From: Hyphomonadaceae bacterium
GTDB taxonomy: Bacteria; Pseudomonadota; Alphaproteobacteria; Caulobacterales; Hyphomonadaceae
Reading direction: 5' to 3'
DNA length: 64,000 bases
NCBI GenBank assembly: GCA_022844345.1
Contig: JALHLU010000006.1
Location: 226,711-290,710 of the forward strand
Below the pieces are notes generated by a model, which saw only the letters and a list, made by a program, of their open reading frames with translations, ran no database searches and was not told the origin of the DNA. Below, one piece after another: positions 54,910 to 63,902 of this stretch; the first letter of the stretch is position 1, and every line of letters starts with the position of its first letter. The position numbers and the translations under genes are program-made.

Positions 54910-54978
54910 GGCCCAAATGACGGGGCCTCCGACCTGGAGCCCTGGGCGAAGCCAATTGCGCCGGAGGCCTGTTGGGCC
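54910..54978. terminator. Nested hairpin between the Usp gene and nfuA
   Basis: Outer stem GGCCCAA (54910-54916) with TTGGGCC (54972-54978), inner stem GGCCTCCG (54924-54931) with CGGAGGCC (54962-54969). It ends 31 bp before the nfuA ATG. No U-run follows; it may be a terminator of the upstream gene or a leader structure of nfuA. Confidence 0.45.
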
Positions 54979-55009
54979 CATCTAGCACTCACCAGAGAGG
55001 CGCAGCCCC

Positions 55010-55588
55010 ATGTTCATCCAGACGCAGTCGACCCCCAATCCGGCGACGCTGAAATTCCTTCCCGGCCGAGATGTGTCGCCCGCCACCCCCTACGAGTTCG
55101 TCTCGGAGGAGGAAGCGGCGGCATCCCCGCTGGCGGCGGCGCTGTTCGGCATTACGGGCGTGAGCAACGTGTTCCTCGGGTCCGACTTCGTTTCGATCAC
55201 CAAGACGGACGAGGCGGACTGGGCCGTGCTGAAGCCGCAGGCGCTGGCGGCCATCATGGATCACTTCGTATCGGGCGCGCCGGTCATCGCCGAGGGCGGG
55301 GCCGCGCAGGCGCCCGACGAAGACGAGACTGTCGTTTATGAAGGCGAGACCGCCGAGATCGTCGCCGAGATCAAGGAGTTGATCGCCACGCGCGTGCGGC
55401 CAGCCGTGGCGAACGATGGCGGCGACATCGTGTTCCGCCGCTTTGATGTGGCGACCGGCATCGTGCACCTGTCGATGCGCGGGGCCTGCTCGGGCTGTCC
55501 GTCCTCGACCGCGACGCTGAAGAATGGCGTCGAGAACCTGCTGCGGCATTACGTGCCTGAGGTCACCGCCGTCGAAGCGACGATCTGA
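55010..55588 (+). CDS. nfuA: Fe-S cluster scaffold/carrier NfuA (NifU C-terminal domain protein)
   Basis: 192 residues. The N-terminal Nfu_N domain begins MFIQTQSTPNPATLKFLPGR. The C-terminal NifU domain has VRPAVANDGGDIVFRRFD and the cluster-binding CSGCPSS (CxxC). It delivers 4Fe-4S clusters to target enzymes; MiaB, encoded downstream in this run, is one such client in other bacteria. First gene of a long plus-strand series. Confidence 0.94.
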   Translation: MFIQTQSTPNPATLKFLPGRDVSPATPYEFVSEEEAAASPLAAALFGITGVSNVFLGSDFVSITKTDEADWAVLKPQALAAIMDHFVSGAPVIAEGGAAQAPDEDETVVYEGETAEIVAEIKELIATRVRPAVANDGGDIVFRRFDVATGIVHLSMRGACSGCPSSTATLKNGVENLLRHYVPEVTAVEATI

Positions 55589-55601
55589 GGCGAGGGGAGC
55601 C

Positions 55602-56219
55602 ATGTCCAACCCGCCCATGTCCAGCCCACTTAGCGACAATTCGCTCGACCAGCTCTTCCGCACTGCGCGCACGCGCCGGGGCTGGACGGGCGAGGCGACG
55701 CCCGAAGTGCTGATCCGCGCGACGTATGATCTGCTCAAGATGGCGCCGACGGCCTCGAACATCTGCCCGGGGCGCTTCATGTTCATTCATTCGCCGGAAG
55801 CCAAGGCGCGGCTGGAGCCGCATCTTGATGAAGGCAATCGCAAGCAGAGCATGGGCGCGCCGTACACGGCTATCGTGGCCTATGATCTCGATTTCGTGGC
55901 GCAGCTGCCCAAGCTGATACCGCATGCGCCCAATGCGAAGGACTGGTTTGCGGACCCGAAGAACGCCGAATGGAACGCCATCCAGTCGGGCACGCTGCAG
56001 GGCGCCTATCTGATGATCGCGGCGCGCTCGCTAGGGCTTGATTGCGGGCCGATGGGCGGGTTCAGCCGCGAAGGGATCGACAAGGAGTTCTTCCTGTCTG
56101 ATCCGGTGATGAAGTCGTGGCGTTCGAACTTCCTCGTCAATATCGGCCATGGCGATGACACGCGCCTGCGTCCGCGCGCGCCGCGCCTCGACTTTGATGA
56201 AGCCTGCCGGATCGTCTGA
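55602..56219 (+). CDS. Malonic semialdehyde reductase/nitroreductase family protein (RutE/HadB type)
   Basis: 205 residues from ATG 55602. It has the nitroreductase FMN fold: LDQLFRTARTRRGW, LLKMAPTASNICPGRFMF, QSGTLQGAYLMIAARSLGLDCGPMGGF. 'APTASNxxPxRF' and 'GPMGGF' are typical of the RutE/HadB subgroup (malonic semialdehyde to 3-hydroxypropionate). No rut genes are nearby, so the substrate is open. Stop and tsaB start overlap (TGATG). Confidence 0.9.
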   Translation: MSNPPMSSPLSDNSLDQLFRTARTRRGWTGEATPEVLIRATYDLLKMAPTASNICPGRFMFIHSPEAKARLEPHLDEGNRKQSMGAPYTAIVAYDLDFVAQLPKLIPHAPNAKDWFADPKNAEWNAIQSGTLQGAYLMIAARSLGLDCGPMGGFSREGIDKEFFLSDPVMKSWRSNFLVNIGHGDDTRLRPRAPRLDFDEACRIV

Positions 56220-56857
56220 TGCTGGTGCTGGGCATCAACACCGTGGCTGATGTCTGCGAGGCTGCGCTGGTCGATCGCGCGCGGGTCGTTGCGCATGTGT
56301 GCGAGCCGATGACACAGGGCCATGATGCGCGGCTGGCGCCTGTGGTTGAGCAGGTGATGCGCGAGGCCGGCGTTGAGTTCGCTAAGCTGGATCGGGTTGC
56401 GGTAATCGTCGGCCCGGGCTCGTTCACGGGCGTGCGGGTTGGCGTATCGTTCGCGCGCGCGATGGCGCTGGCGCTCGACATCCCGGCGGTTGGCGTCTCC
56501 AGCCTGGAGGCGCTTGATACGCTGCCGCAGGCTGGCCGGGTGCTGGGCGCGCTGGCGGCGAAGCGCCGTCCGCCCTTGCGCAGCTGGTGGGTGCAACGGC
56601 TTGTCGATGGCCGGGGCACCGAAGCGCCCGGCGAGGCGGAAGAGGGGGGCGTGCTGGAACTTGCAGCCAGCGTCGATTCTGTCTGCGGCCAGGCGGAAGG
56701 ATTGCCGGACTTGCGTGCGCCGGTTCTCGCCGGCGTCCCGAGCGCGATTGCAGCGGCGCAGTTTGCGGCCCGGATGCCGGGTGAAAACCTGCCGCCGGCG
56801 CGGCCGATCTATGTGCGCGAACCCGACGCCGCGCCGATGAAGCCGGTTCGCGCATGA
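56219..56857 (+). CDS. tsaB: tRNA t6A37 biosynthesis protein TsaB
   Basis: 212 residues. Partner of TsaD in threonylcarbamoyl-adenosine formation. MLVLGINTVADVCEAALVD is the ASKHA start, and VGPGSFTGVRVGVSFARAMA the signature. The middle region is shortened and low in conservation, as in other alphaproteobacteria. rimI follows with a 4-bp overlap (56854-56857), the usual pair. Confidence 0.93.
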   Translation: MLVLGINTVADVCEAALVDRARVVAHVCEPMTQGHDARLAPVVEQVMREAGVEFAKLDRVAVIVGPGSFTGVRVGVSFARAMALALDIPAVGVSSLEALDTLPQAGRVLGALAAKRRPPLRSWWVQRLVDGRGTEAPGEAEEGGVLELAASVDSVCGQAEGLPDLRAPVLAGVPSAIAAAQFAARMPGENLPPARPIYVREPDAAPMKPVRA

Positions 56858-57321
56858 GCTTGCGTGTTGCGGTGGCCGATGATGCAGCCGCGCTTTCGGT
56901 GTTGCACAATGCATCCTTCCGCGAAGGCTGGACGCGTGACGATTTCACGACGTGGCTGGCCCGGAGCGAGGCGATCTGCCTCGTTGCGGAGCAGGCGGGG
57001 GAGGTCGTGGCGTTCGGCCTGGCGCTTGCGTCAGGGAGTGATGCGGAACTTCTGACGATTGCGAGCGTGCCGGCCCTGCGCGGGCAGGGATTTGGCCGCC
57101 GGATCATGCAGGGCCTTCAGGAAGAAGCGGCCAGTCGGGGCCTCGATCGCTGGATTCTCGAGGTCGCGCGCACCAATCTTCCCGCCCTGGGCCTCTATAA
57201 ATCGGAAGGATTCGTGGAAATCGGCGTCCGGAAGGACTATTATCCGGGGGAGGCCGGGCGGGTAGATGCGCTGGTCATGGCGCGTTCCGTCGCACCCGCA
57301 GGTGGACAGGGCCGCGCCTGA
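56854..57321 (+). CDS. rimI: Ribosomal protein S18-alanine N-acetyltransferase-like GNAT protein
   Basis: 155 residues. Acetyl-CoA loop VPALRGQGFGRRIMQGLQEE (Q/RxxGxG/A), then LEVARTNLPALGLYKSEGFVEIGVRKDYY with the RimI-type 'N...A..LY...GF...GxRxxYY' pattern. Overlap with tsaB supports the RimI assignment. Its C-terminal residues after MARSV are a short unconserved tail. Confidence 0.9.
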   Translation: MSLRVAVADDAAALSVLHNASFREGWTRDDFTTWLARSEAICLVAEQAGEVVAFGLALASGSDAELLTIASVPALRGQGFGRRIMQGLQEEAASRGLDRWILEVARTNLPALGLYKSEGFVEIGVRKDYYPGEAGRVDALVMARSVAPAGGQGRA

Positions 57322-57369
57322 CCATCATATGTCCCCACCGAGGCGCTAGTTCCGGGGGCCGGCAAAGGG

Positions 57370-57789
57370 ATGTCGATGATCGAGCAAAGGTGCATCGAGA
57401 AAGGGCTGCGGATGACCGAGCAGCGCCGCGTGATCGCGCGCGTGCTGTCGCAGGCCGAGGATCACCCGGACGCGGAGGAGCTGCACCGCCGCGCCGCCGC
57501 CGTGGACGCCAACATCTCGCTGGCCACTGTCTACCGCACTGTGAAGCTGTTCGAGGATTCCGGCATCATCGAACGCCACGACTTCCGCGATGGTCGCTCG
57601 CGCTATGAAGAGGCGCCGGACGAACACCACGACCACCTGATTGATGCGAAATCGGGCCAGGTGGTGGAGTTCAAGTCCGAGGAGATCGAAAAGCTGCAGA
57701 TCGAGATCGCGCGCAAGCTTGGCTATCGCCTGATCGACCACCGGCTCGAACTTTATGGCGTGCCGCTTACCGAGGATGAGAAGAAGTAA
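57370..57789 (+). CDS. fur: Ferric uptake regulator family protein
   Basis: 139 residues. Winged helix GLRMTEQRRVIARVLSQAED, ANISLATVYRTVKLFEDSGI. The metal site is visible in DEHHDHLIDAKSGQVVEFKS. The CxxC structural zinc cysteines are absent, as is normal for alphaproteobacterial Fur. In this class the tsaB-rimI-fur-miaB order is standard. The miaB GTG follows its stop with no gap. Confidence 0.94.
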   Translation: MSMIEQRCIEKGLRMTEQRRVIARVLSQAEDHPDAEELHRRAAAVDANISLATVYRTVKLFEDSGIIERHDFRDGRSRYEEAPDEHHDHLIDAKSGQVVEFKSEEIEKLQIEIARKLGYRLIDHRLELYGVPLTEDEKK

Positions 57790-59175
57790 GTGGCTGACGC
57801 CAACTCCCCCGCCGTTCAGCCGAAAACCAAGGGCCTGTTCATCAAGACCTATGGCTGTCAGATGAACGTCTACGACTCCGAAAGGATGCGGGACGTGCTG
57901 AAGCCGCTTGGCTATGAGCCGGTGGACGCGCCCGAACAGGCCGACCTTGTCGTACTCAACACCTGCCACATCCGCGAGAAGGCGACAGAGAAGGTCTTCT
58001 CCGAACTCGGCCGTCTACGCGAGCTGAAGCAGGAAACCGGCGGCGTGCTGCGCATCGCGGTTGCTGGCTGCGTGGCCCAGGCTGAGGGCGAAGAGATCAT
58101 GCGCCGCGAACCGGCGGTGGACATGGTTGTGGGACCGCAGGCTTACCATCGCCTGCCGGAAATGATCGCGCGGCTGGCGCGCAAGACGGGCGACGTGCTG
58201 GAAACCGATTTTGCAGCCGACGAGAAGTTCGATGCGCTGCCGAAGTCGCGGCAGGTCGATGGCCCATCGGCTTTCCTGTCGGTGCAGGAAGGCTGCGACA
58301 AGTTCTGTTCGTTCTGTGTGGTGCCCTACACGCGCGGGGCGGAGTATTCGCGCAGCGTCGACGCGATCGTCGCCGAGGCGCGCGAACTGGCGCGGCAGGG
58401 CGTGCGCGAGGTCGTTCTGATCGGCCAAAATGTGAATGCCTGGCACGGCGCGGCGCCCGCGCATGATCCAAAAGGCGGGGAGTGGGGGCTTGGCGGCCTG
58501 ATCCGCCATGTCGCGAAGATCGGCGGCATCGAGCGCATCCGCTACACGACCTCGCATCCATCGGACATGGAAGACGACCTGATCGCCGCGCATGGCGAGG
58601 TCGAACAGCTTGCGCCGTTCCTGCACCTGCCGGTGCAGGCGGGATCGGATCGCGTGCTGAAGGCGATGAACCGCAAGCACACGGCGGAAGATTACCTCCG
58701 AATCATCGAGCGCGTGCGGCTGGCAAGGCCCGACATCGCGCTGGCGTCGGATTTTATCGTGGGATTCCCCGGCGAGACGGAGAAGGATTTCGAAGACACG
58801 CTGGCGCTGGTGAAGGCGGTCGGCTTCGCGCAGGCCTATTCGTTCAAGTATTCGCCACGTCCCGGCACGCCGGCGGCGGGCATGCAGCTGCAGGTGGATG
58901 AGGCCGTGAAGGACGAGCGTCTTGCGCGTCTCCAGAGGCTGATCAACGATCAGGCGACCAGCTTCAACCGCGCAACCATCGGGCGGCGGATGAAGGTGTT
59001 GTTCACGCGCAAGGGCAAACGCGAAGGCCAGGCGCTTGGCTATTCTCCCTACATGCAGCCAGTGCATGTTGATGAGGCCATGCACGTTTCAAACAGGATG
59101 GCGGAGGTCGAGGTACTCGACGCCACAATGTCGAGCCTGAAGGGCCGTCTCGTTGAAGCAGCGGCGCTCGCATGA
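57790..59175 (+). CDS. miaB: tRNA-2-methylthio-N6-dimethylallyladenosine synthase
   Basis: Radical-SAM methylthiotransferase acting on i6A37 of tRNA, 461 residues from a GTG directly after the fur stop. UPF0004 domain cysteines: YGCQMN (Cys23) and [10 protein letters not shown] plus AGCVAQAEG. Radical SAM motif CDKFCSFC (CxxxCxxC) in [18 protein letters not shown]. The TRAM domain is at the C-terminus ([20 protein letters not shown]). Ends in a 4-bp overlap with phoH. Confidence 0.96.
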   Translation: MADANSPAVQPKTKGLFIKTYGCQMNVYDSERMRDVLKPLGYEPVDAPEQADLVVLNTCHIREKATEKVFSELGRLRELKQETGGVLRIAVAGCVAQAEGEEIMRREPAVDMVVGPQAYHRLPEMIARLARKTGDVLETDFAADEKFDALPKSRQVDGPSAFLSVQEGCDKFCSFCVVPYTRGAEYSRSVDAIVAEARELARQGVREVVLIGQNVNAWHGAAPAHDPKGGEWGLGGLIRHVAKIGGIERIRYTTSHPSDMEDDLIAAHGEVEQLAPFLHLPVQAGSDRVLKAMNRKHTAEDYLRIIERVRLARPDIALASDFIVGFPGETEKDFEDTLALVKAVGFAQAYSFKYSPRPGTPAAGMQLQVDEAVKDERLARLQRLINDQATSFNRATIGRRMKVLFTRKGKREGQALGYSPYMQPVHVDEAMHVSNRMAEVEVLDATMSSLKGRLVEAAALA

Positions 59176-60173
59176 GCGACAAGCCAAAGTCCCCGCGGGG
59201 CGCAAGGTACACGATCCCGGTACTCAATCAGAACCAGATGCGCGACCTGTGCGGCCCCGCGCACGCGCACTTGCAGCTGCTGGAACAGGCCTTTGCCGAC
59301 GATGGCGTGCGCGTCGACAGCCAGGCCCAGAGCGGCGAGATCGTCGTCACCGGGCAGGGCGATGGCGCGCGCCTCGCGGCCGAGGCGCTGAAGGCCTTTG
59401 CTGCGCGCATCGCCAATGGCGCAGACGCATCCGCAGCGGAACTCGAGGCGGCAATCCGGCTCACGGCAAACAACACCCCGGCGGGCGCATCTGCCGATGT
59501 GATCATGGGGCTGCGCAAGCCGGTAATGGCGCAGACGCCGGGCCAGAAATCCTATGTCGAGAAGCTGCAGCGTGATGATCTCGGCCTGATCTTCGGCGTT
59601 GGCCCTGCGGGCACGGGCAAGACTTATCTGGCCGTCGCCGCTGGCGCGGCTGAACTGAAGGCGGGCAAGCGCGAGCGGCTGGTGGTGGCGCGGCCTGCGG
59701 TTGAGGCGGGTGAGAAGCTCGGTTTCCTGCCTGGCGCGCTCGAAGAAAAAGTCGATCCCTACATGCTGCCGATCTGGGATGCGCTCAACGAGTGTCTCGG
59801 TGCTCAGGAAGTGGACCGCAGGAAGGAGCGCCGCGAGATCGAGGTGGCGCCGCTCGCCTTCATGCGCGGGCGCACGCTGAAGAACGCTTTCGTCATCATC
59901 GACGAAGCCCAGAACGCAACAGTGCCGCAGATGAAGATGGTGCTGACGAGGCTGGGGCGTGGTTCGCGCATGGTCGTGACGGGCGATCCCTCGCAGACCG
60001 ATTTGCCGGGCGGCGTGACATCGGGCCTTGCCCACGCGATGGGGATCCTCAAGGGCGTCAAGGGCGTGGCGATCGAGGAGCTGACACGCGCCGACGTCGT
60101 GCGCCACGAACTCGTCGGCCGCATCATCGACGCCTATGACAGGGACGCCACGAAGGGCGCCGCATCCCGGTGA
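59172..60173 (+). CDS. phoH: PhoH family ATPase
   Basis: 333 residues. An N-terminal KH-like segment precedes the PhoH P-loop domain: [20 protein letters not shown] (Walker A), [25 protein letters not shown] (Walker B), [12 protein letters not shown]. PhoH-like proteins are predicted RNA helicase/ATPases linked with YbeY in rRNA maturation. Here ybeY overlaps its stop by 4 bp, supporting that link. Confidence 0.93.
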   Translation: MSDKPKSPRGARYTIPVLNQNQMRDLCGPAHAHLQLLEQAFADDGVRVDSQAQSGEIVVTGQGDGARLAAEALKAFAARIANGADASAAELEAAIRLTANNTPAGASADVIMGLRKPVMAQTPGQKSYVEKLQRDDLGLIFGVGPAGTGKTYLAVAAGAAELKAGKRERLVVARPAVEAGEKLGFLPGALEEKVDPYMLPIWDALNECLGAQEVDRRKERREIEVAPLAFMRGRTLKNAFVIIDEAQNATVPQMKMVLTRLGRGSRMVVTGDPSQTDLPGGVTSGLAHAMGILKGVKGVAIEELTRADVVRHELVGRIIDAYDRDATKGAASR

Positions 60174-60679
60174 ACGAAACGGCGCTTTCAACGGGCCTCG
60201 AGATTGACCTCCGCGTCGCAGACGAGCGCTGGCTGGGGCTGGGCGATTGCAACCAGTTTGCGGCGCATGTGCTGGGTCTTGCCGCCGCGCGCCTCGGTGC
60301 GGCCGGAGAGGCGGCAGTCCTGCTCACGGACGATGCAGAGATGCGCGCTCTCAACAAGCAATGGCGCGGCTTCGACAAGCCGACCGACGTGCTGTCCTTT
60401 CCCGGCGATGGACCGGAAATTCCCGGCCAACCTCAGTATCTTGGCGACATTGCCATCGGCTATGACACGGCCCAGCGCGATGCCTCAGCAATGGGGCGCG
60501 CCTTTGAGGGGCACGCCGCCCACCTGCTGATCCATGGATTCCTGCATCTCTTGGGCTATGATCACGTCGAAGCGGAAGATGCGAAGGTGATGGAACCTCT
60601 GGAAGTCGAATTGCTTGCGAGCCTGGGCTGGCCCGATCCCTATGCGACGGGCCCCTATGCCGGACCTGAGGAGACCTGA
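60170..60679 (+). CDS. ybeY: Endoribonuclease YbeY
   Basis: Single-strand RNase for 16S rRNA 3' maturation and quality control, 169 residues from a GTG within the phoH stop. The zinc site H-x3-H-x5-H is exact in AHLLIHGFLHLLGYDHVEAE. LNKQWRGFDKPTDVLSFPGD is also a family signature. Confidence 0.95.
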   Translation: MNETALSTGLEIDLRVADERWLGLGDCNQFAAHVLGLAAARLGAAGEAAVLLTDDAEMRALNKQWRGFDKPTDVLSFPGDGPEIPGQPQYLGDIAIGYDTAQRDASAMGRAFEGHAAHLLIHGFLHLLGYDHVEAEDAKVMEPLEVELLASLGWPDPYATGPYAGPEET

Positions 60680-60682
60680 GCC

Positions 60683-61570
60683 TTGCCTAACGACGGAGAG
60701 CCTCCGCAGAAATTCTCCCTGCGCCAGCGCCTCGCGCGCCTGATCGCAGGCGGGCCCGAGCCAGAGATCGCCGCGCTGCCCAACGCCTTCGTGCCGGCGC
60801 CGGCGGCGATCAGGCTGCGGCTGAAGGAATTCGAGACATCAAGCGTGCGCGACGTGATGACGTCACGCGTGGACATCGCAGCCTTGTCGATCGACGCGAC
60901 GCTGGGCGAGGTGTTGAGCTTCTTCGCGACCGAAGCGCACTCGCGCATGCCGGTCTATCGCGACTCGCTCGACGAGCCGCTCGGTTTCATCCACATCAAG
61001 GACATCGTGGCAGAAGGCGTCCGCCAGGGCTGGGCGCCGGAAACGATGGCCTCGCGCCCGCTGCAGCGTCTGTTGCGCGAGATCATGTTCGTGCCGGAAT
61101 CGACATTGCTGCCAGACCTGTTGATCAAGATGCAGGCCAGCCGCACGCATATCGCCCTGGTTGTCGATGAGTATGGCGGCACGGGCGGCATGGTCTGTCT
61201 CGAAGACCTCGTCGAGGAGATCGTCGGCGAGCTTGAGGACGAGCATGACGAGGCGCGGCCCTCCGTCATGCGGCGCGGGCGTTCTTCATGGGATGTCGAT
61301 GGGCTGGCCGAGATCGAGGACGTTGAAAAAGCCAGTGGTCTCTCGCTGCAGGTGGAGGATTTCGAGGACGAAGTCGAAACCATGGGCGGGCTGGTCACGG
61401 CCCTGGCGGGGCGCGTGCCGGAGGCTGGCGAATCGATCGAACACCCCGGCGGCTACACCATCGAGATCATCGAGGCCGATCCCCGCCGGATTGTCCGCCT
61501 GCGCATCCGGACGCAGAAGCCGGCGCCAGCCGCGCTTGCCGAGGACAAGAAAGCGACGATAGACCGCTAG
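60683..61570 (+). CDS. CBS/transporter-associated domain protein (CorC/HlyC family)
   Basis: 295 residues from a TTG at 60683, three bases after ybeY. Two CBS domains cover about residues 55-180 (VRDVMTSRVDIAALSIDATL; HIALVVDEYGGTGGMVCLED); the C-terminal HlyC/CorC domain covers about 205-285 (VETMGGLVTALAGRVPEAGE). No DUF21 membrane domain is present, so it is the soluble CorC type, often placed between ybeY and lnt. Role in magnesium/cobalt handling or envelope is inferred from the family. Confidence 0.92.
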   Translation: MPNDGEPPQKFSLRQRLARLIAGGPEPEIAALPNAFVPAPAAIRLRLKEFETSSVRDVMTSRVDIAALSIDATLGEVLSFFATEAHSRMPVYRDSLDEPLGFIHIKDIVAEGVRQGWAPETMASRPLQRLLREIMFVPESTLLPDLLIKMQASRTHIALVVDEYGGTGGMVCLEDLVEEIVGELEDEHDEARPSVMRRGRSSWDVDGLAEIEDVEKASGLSLQVEDFEDEVETMGGLVTALAGRVPEAGESIEHPGGYTIEIIEADPRRIVRLRIRTQKPAPAALAEDKKATIDR

Positions 61571-61604
61571 CTGCCTGCTTTGCGCGGGCGGCCGGGGAGG
61601 CGTG

Positions 61605-63287
61605 ATGACCGACAAGCGTTCCAGCGTCAGCCCCGGTGCGGGGCAGGCGAACCTGATCGCGCCAGTCTATGTCTGGATTGCGGGGCTCAAGGGGTGGCGC
61701 GCGCTTGCTTTCTGCGCCGCTCTTGGCGCTTTGGCGAACCTTGCCTTTCCGCCGATCCACTTCTGGCCGGCCTTTGCAATCGCACTGACAGGCCTGGTCT
61801 GGTGCCTTGATGGGGCAGCCCTGGCGCCGAATCCGCGCCGGGCCGCCTTCTGGCGCATCGCCGCATTCGGCTTCGCCTACTACCTCGTGGGCATGCACTG
61901 GATCGCGTGGGCGTTTCTGGTGAACCCCGGCGCGCACCTGATGTTCATATGGATGCCGCTGATCGCCTTGCCGAGCCTTCTCACCGCGGTGCTTTCTGCG
62001 TGTGTCTCCATCGGCTTCCGCTTCTGGCAGCCAGGCCCGGCGCGGCTCATCGTCTTCGCCGTGTCGTTCACCTTCGGCGAGTGGGTGCGCGGCGCACTGT
62101 TCGGGATAGGCGGCTTGCCCTGGAACCTGCCGGGCATGATCTGGGCGCCGGGGGAGGCGATCTCGCAGTCTGCCTCGATCTGGGGGATTTACGGTCTTTC
62201 CGCGCTGACCGTCATTGCGATGGCTTCGCCCGCAACGCTGGCCGACAGGCGCGCACGGGGAAGCATGGCCTCGCGCGCCGCTCCCGTCATCGTCGCCGCC
62301 ATTGTGTTCGGCGCTATCTGGGGCTGGGGCGCGCGGCGGCTGGCCGATGCGCCTGCGGCCGATGATCCGGGCACGGGCGTGATGGTGCGGCTTGTCGACA
62401 TCGGCGTGCCGCAAGCCGAAAAGCACGATCCCGCCACGGCCGAGAAGATCGTCACACGCTATCTCGAGCTCACGGGCGCTGCGACGGTGGACGCGCCCGG
62501 CATCGTGATCTGGCCCGAGGGGGCGCTGCCCTATTTCCTGTTCGAATGGGACGGCGCGCTGCGCGCTGTTTCCGACAGCATCGGACAGCGCAAGCTGATC
62601 CTCGGCGTGCCGCGGCTGGAGACGGTTTCCAACGGCGCGAACGATGTCGACCAGCGCGCCTACAATTCGATGGCCGTTCTCAGCGGCGACGCCGACGTGC
62701 GCGGCGCGCGCCACTGGTACGACAAGCATATGCTGGTGCCCTTCGGCGAGTTCATGCCGCTCGCCGACCTGCTCAAGTCGATCGGGCTGCAGACACTGCA
62801 GGACCTGGCGCCCGGCGGGTTCGAGGCGGGGCCGATGCCTTCGTCTGTGCGGGTCGATGGCATCCCGCCTTTTGGTCCGCTGATCTGCTACGAAGTCATC
62901 TTCCCAGGTCTTTCGCCCACCGGGGATGACCGGCCCGAATGGCTGGTGAACATCTCGATCGATGCCTGGTTCGGTGAATTCCTCGGACCGGGCCAGCATG
63001 CCGCCCAGGCGCGCTACCGCGCGATCGAGGAGGGGCTGCCGATGGCGCGCGTCGCCAGCCGCGGCGAGACTGGCTTTATCGATGCCTATGGGCGCTGGAC
63101 TGCGCGGGGCACGCCAGCAGATCCGGCGCGCTTCCGGCCAGACCCAGGCGGGTGGCATTCCAGCATCGTCGACGCCGCTATTCCGAAAGCGCTGGAGCCC
63201 ACGCCGTATGGCGGATGGCGTGATGGGCTGTTCTGGGTGATGCTGCTGGGATTCAACCTCGGGTTGTTCGCCCTGCCGCGCCGCTAG
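61605..63287 (+). CDS. lnt: Apolipoprotein N-acyltransferase
   Basis: Last step of lipoprotein maturation at the inner membrane, 560 residues from ATG 61605 (GGGGAGG upstream; a GTG at 61602 is adjacent). An N-terminal set of ~7 TM helices is followed by a nitrilase domain. Catalytic triad: glutamate in IVIWPEGALPYF, lysine in WYDKHMLVPFGEF, cysteine in GPLICYEVIFPG. RGETGFIDAYGRW is also typical. Several lipoproteins in this window (7097, 31503, 42230, 52777) would be its substrates. Confidence 0.95.
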   Translation: MTDKRSSVSPGAGQANLIAPVYVWIAGLKGWRALAFCAALGALANLAFPPIHFWPAFAIALTGLVWCLDGAALAPNPRRAAFWRIAAFGFAYYLVGMHWIAWAFLVNPGAHLMFIWMPLIALPSLLTAVLSACVSIGFRFWQPGPARLIVFAVSFTFGEWVRGALFGIGGLPWNLPGMIWAPGEAISQSASIWGIYGLSALTVIAMASPATLADRRARGSMASRAAPVIVAAIVFGAIWGWGARRLADAPAADDPGTGVMVRLVDIGVPQAEKHDPATAEKIVTRYLELTGAATVDAPGIVIWPEGALPYFLFEWDGALRAVSDSIGQRKLILGVPRLETVSNGANDVDQRAYNSMAVLSGDADVRGARHWYDKHMLVPFGEFMPLADLLKSIGLQTLQDLAPGGFEAGPMPSSVRVDGIPPFGPLICYEVIFPGLSPTGDDRPEWLVNISIDAWFGEFLGPGQHAAQARYRAIEEGLPMARVASRGETGFIDAYGRWTARGTPADPARFRPDPGGWHSSIVDAAIPKALEPTPYGGWRDGLFWVMLLGFNLGLFALPRR

Positions 63288-63317
63288 GTTAAGGGATAGC
63301 CCAGTCGCGCGTCACGC

Positions 63318-63794
63318 GTGACGTCCGCAACAGAGGGCCAGAGCCCGTTGGAGACAAAGAATCCCACGCTGGCCGACCAGCATGTCGGACGAAAGCTCCG
63401 CTGGCGCCGGCAGGAGCTCAAGCTGTCGCAGCAGGAGCTGGCGGACCGGCTGGGCGTGACCTTTCAGCAGATTCAGAAATACGAGCGCGGCGCTAACCGT
63501 GTTTCGGCCGGGCGCCTGTTCGATCTGGCGCAGGCGCTGGAAACGCGGATCACCTATTTCTACGAAGGCCTCGATCTGGTCTCCGCCGCTGCTGCGCGCC
63601 GGGGAGCGGCCGAAGACGCCGCCGACTTCACCGGCCAGATCGACAAGGAGGCCGTTGACCTGCTGATCGCCTTCCAGAAGATCGAGGACCCGGACGTCCG
63701 CAAGTCCATCCTCGCCAGCGTCAAGAAAGAGGCGCGACAGGCGCCAGCCGGAAAGAGCCGGGCCAAGGTGAAGGCGCGCTCATCCAAAAGTTGA
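63318..63794 (+). CDS. XRE family helix-turn-helix regulator
   Basis: 158 residues from GTG 63318; TTG at 63348 (with AGAGGG upstream) is an alternative giving 148. HTH: GRKLRWRRQELKLSQQELAD then RLGVTFQQIQKYERGANRVS. The C-terminal half (YFYEGLDLVSAAAARRGAAE; VDLLIAFQKIEDPDVRKSIL) is typical of the alphaproteobacterial XRE proteins encoded between lnt and metK. The tail is Lys/Ala-rich. The target is unknown; metK next door is a candidate. Confidence 0.9.
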   Translation: MTSATEGQSPLETKNPTLADQHVGRKLRWRRQELKLSQQELADRLGVTFQQIQKYERGANRVSAGRLFDLAQALETRITYFYEGLDLVSAAAARRGAAEDAADFTGQIDKEAVDLLIAFQKIEDPDVRKSILASVKKEARQAPAGKSRAKVKARSSKS

Positions 63795-63823
63795 GCGCGG
63801 CGCCGAGACAGGCGCCAGGAAAT

Positions 63824-63845
63824 CATATAAAGCTTTCTTTATATG
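63824..63845. promoter_or_regulatory. Palindromic operator upstream of metK
   Basis: CATATAAAG (63824-63832) and CTTTATATG (63837-63845) are perfect 9-bp inverted repeats around CTTT. The AT-rich dyad stands out in the G+C-rich context and lies 57 bp before the metK start. It resembles operators of ArsR-type methionine/S-adenosylhomocysteine regulators (SahR) seen in front of methionine-cycle genes; that assignment is inference. Confidence 0.6.
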
Positions 63846-63902
63846 CCGGGGGCGGCTAGGGAGCTTGCCTCAGGCGTTTTGGGTTGTCGCAAGGAGATCG
63901 GC

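Noticed and set aside
63846..63902. SAM riboswitch in front of metK
   Set aside because: I could not fit the leader to SAM-II or SAM/SAH consensus structures; only the protein-type palindrome is convincing. A covariance-model search would settle it.
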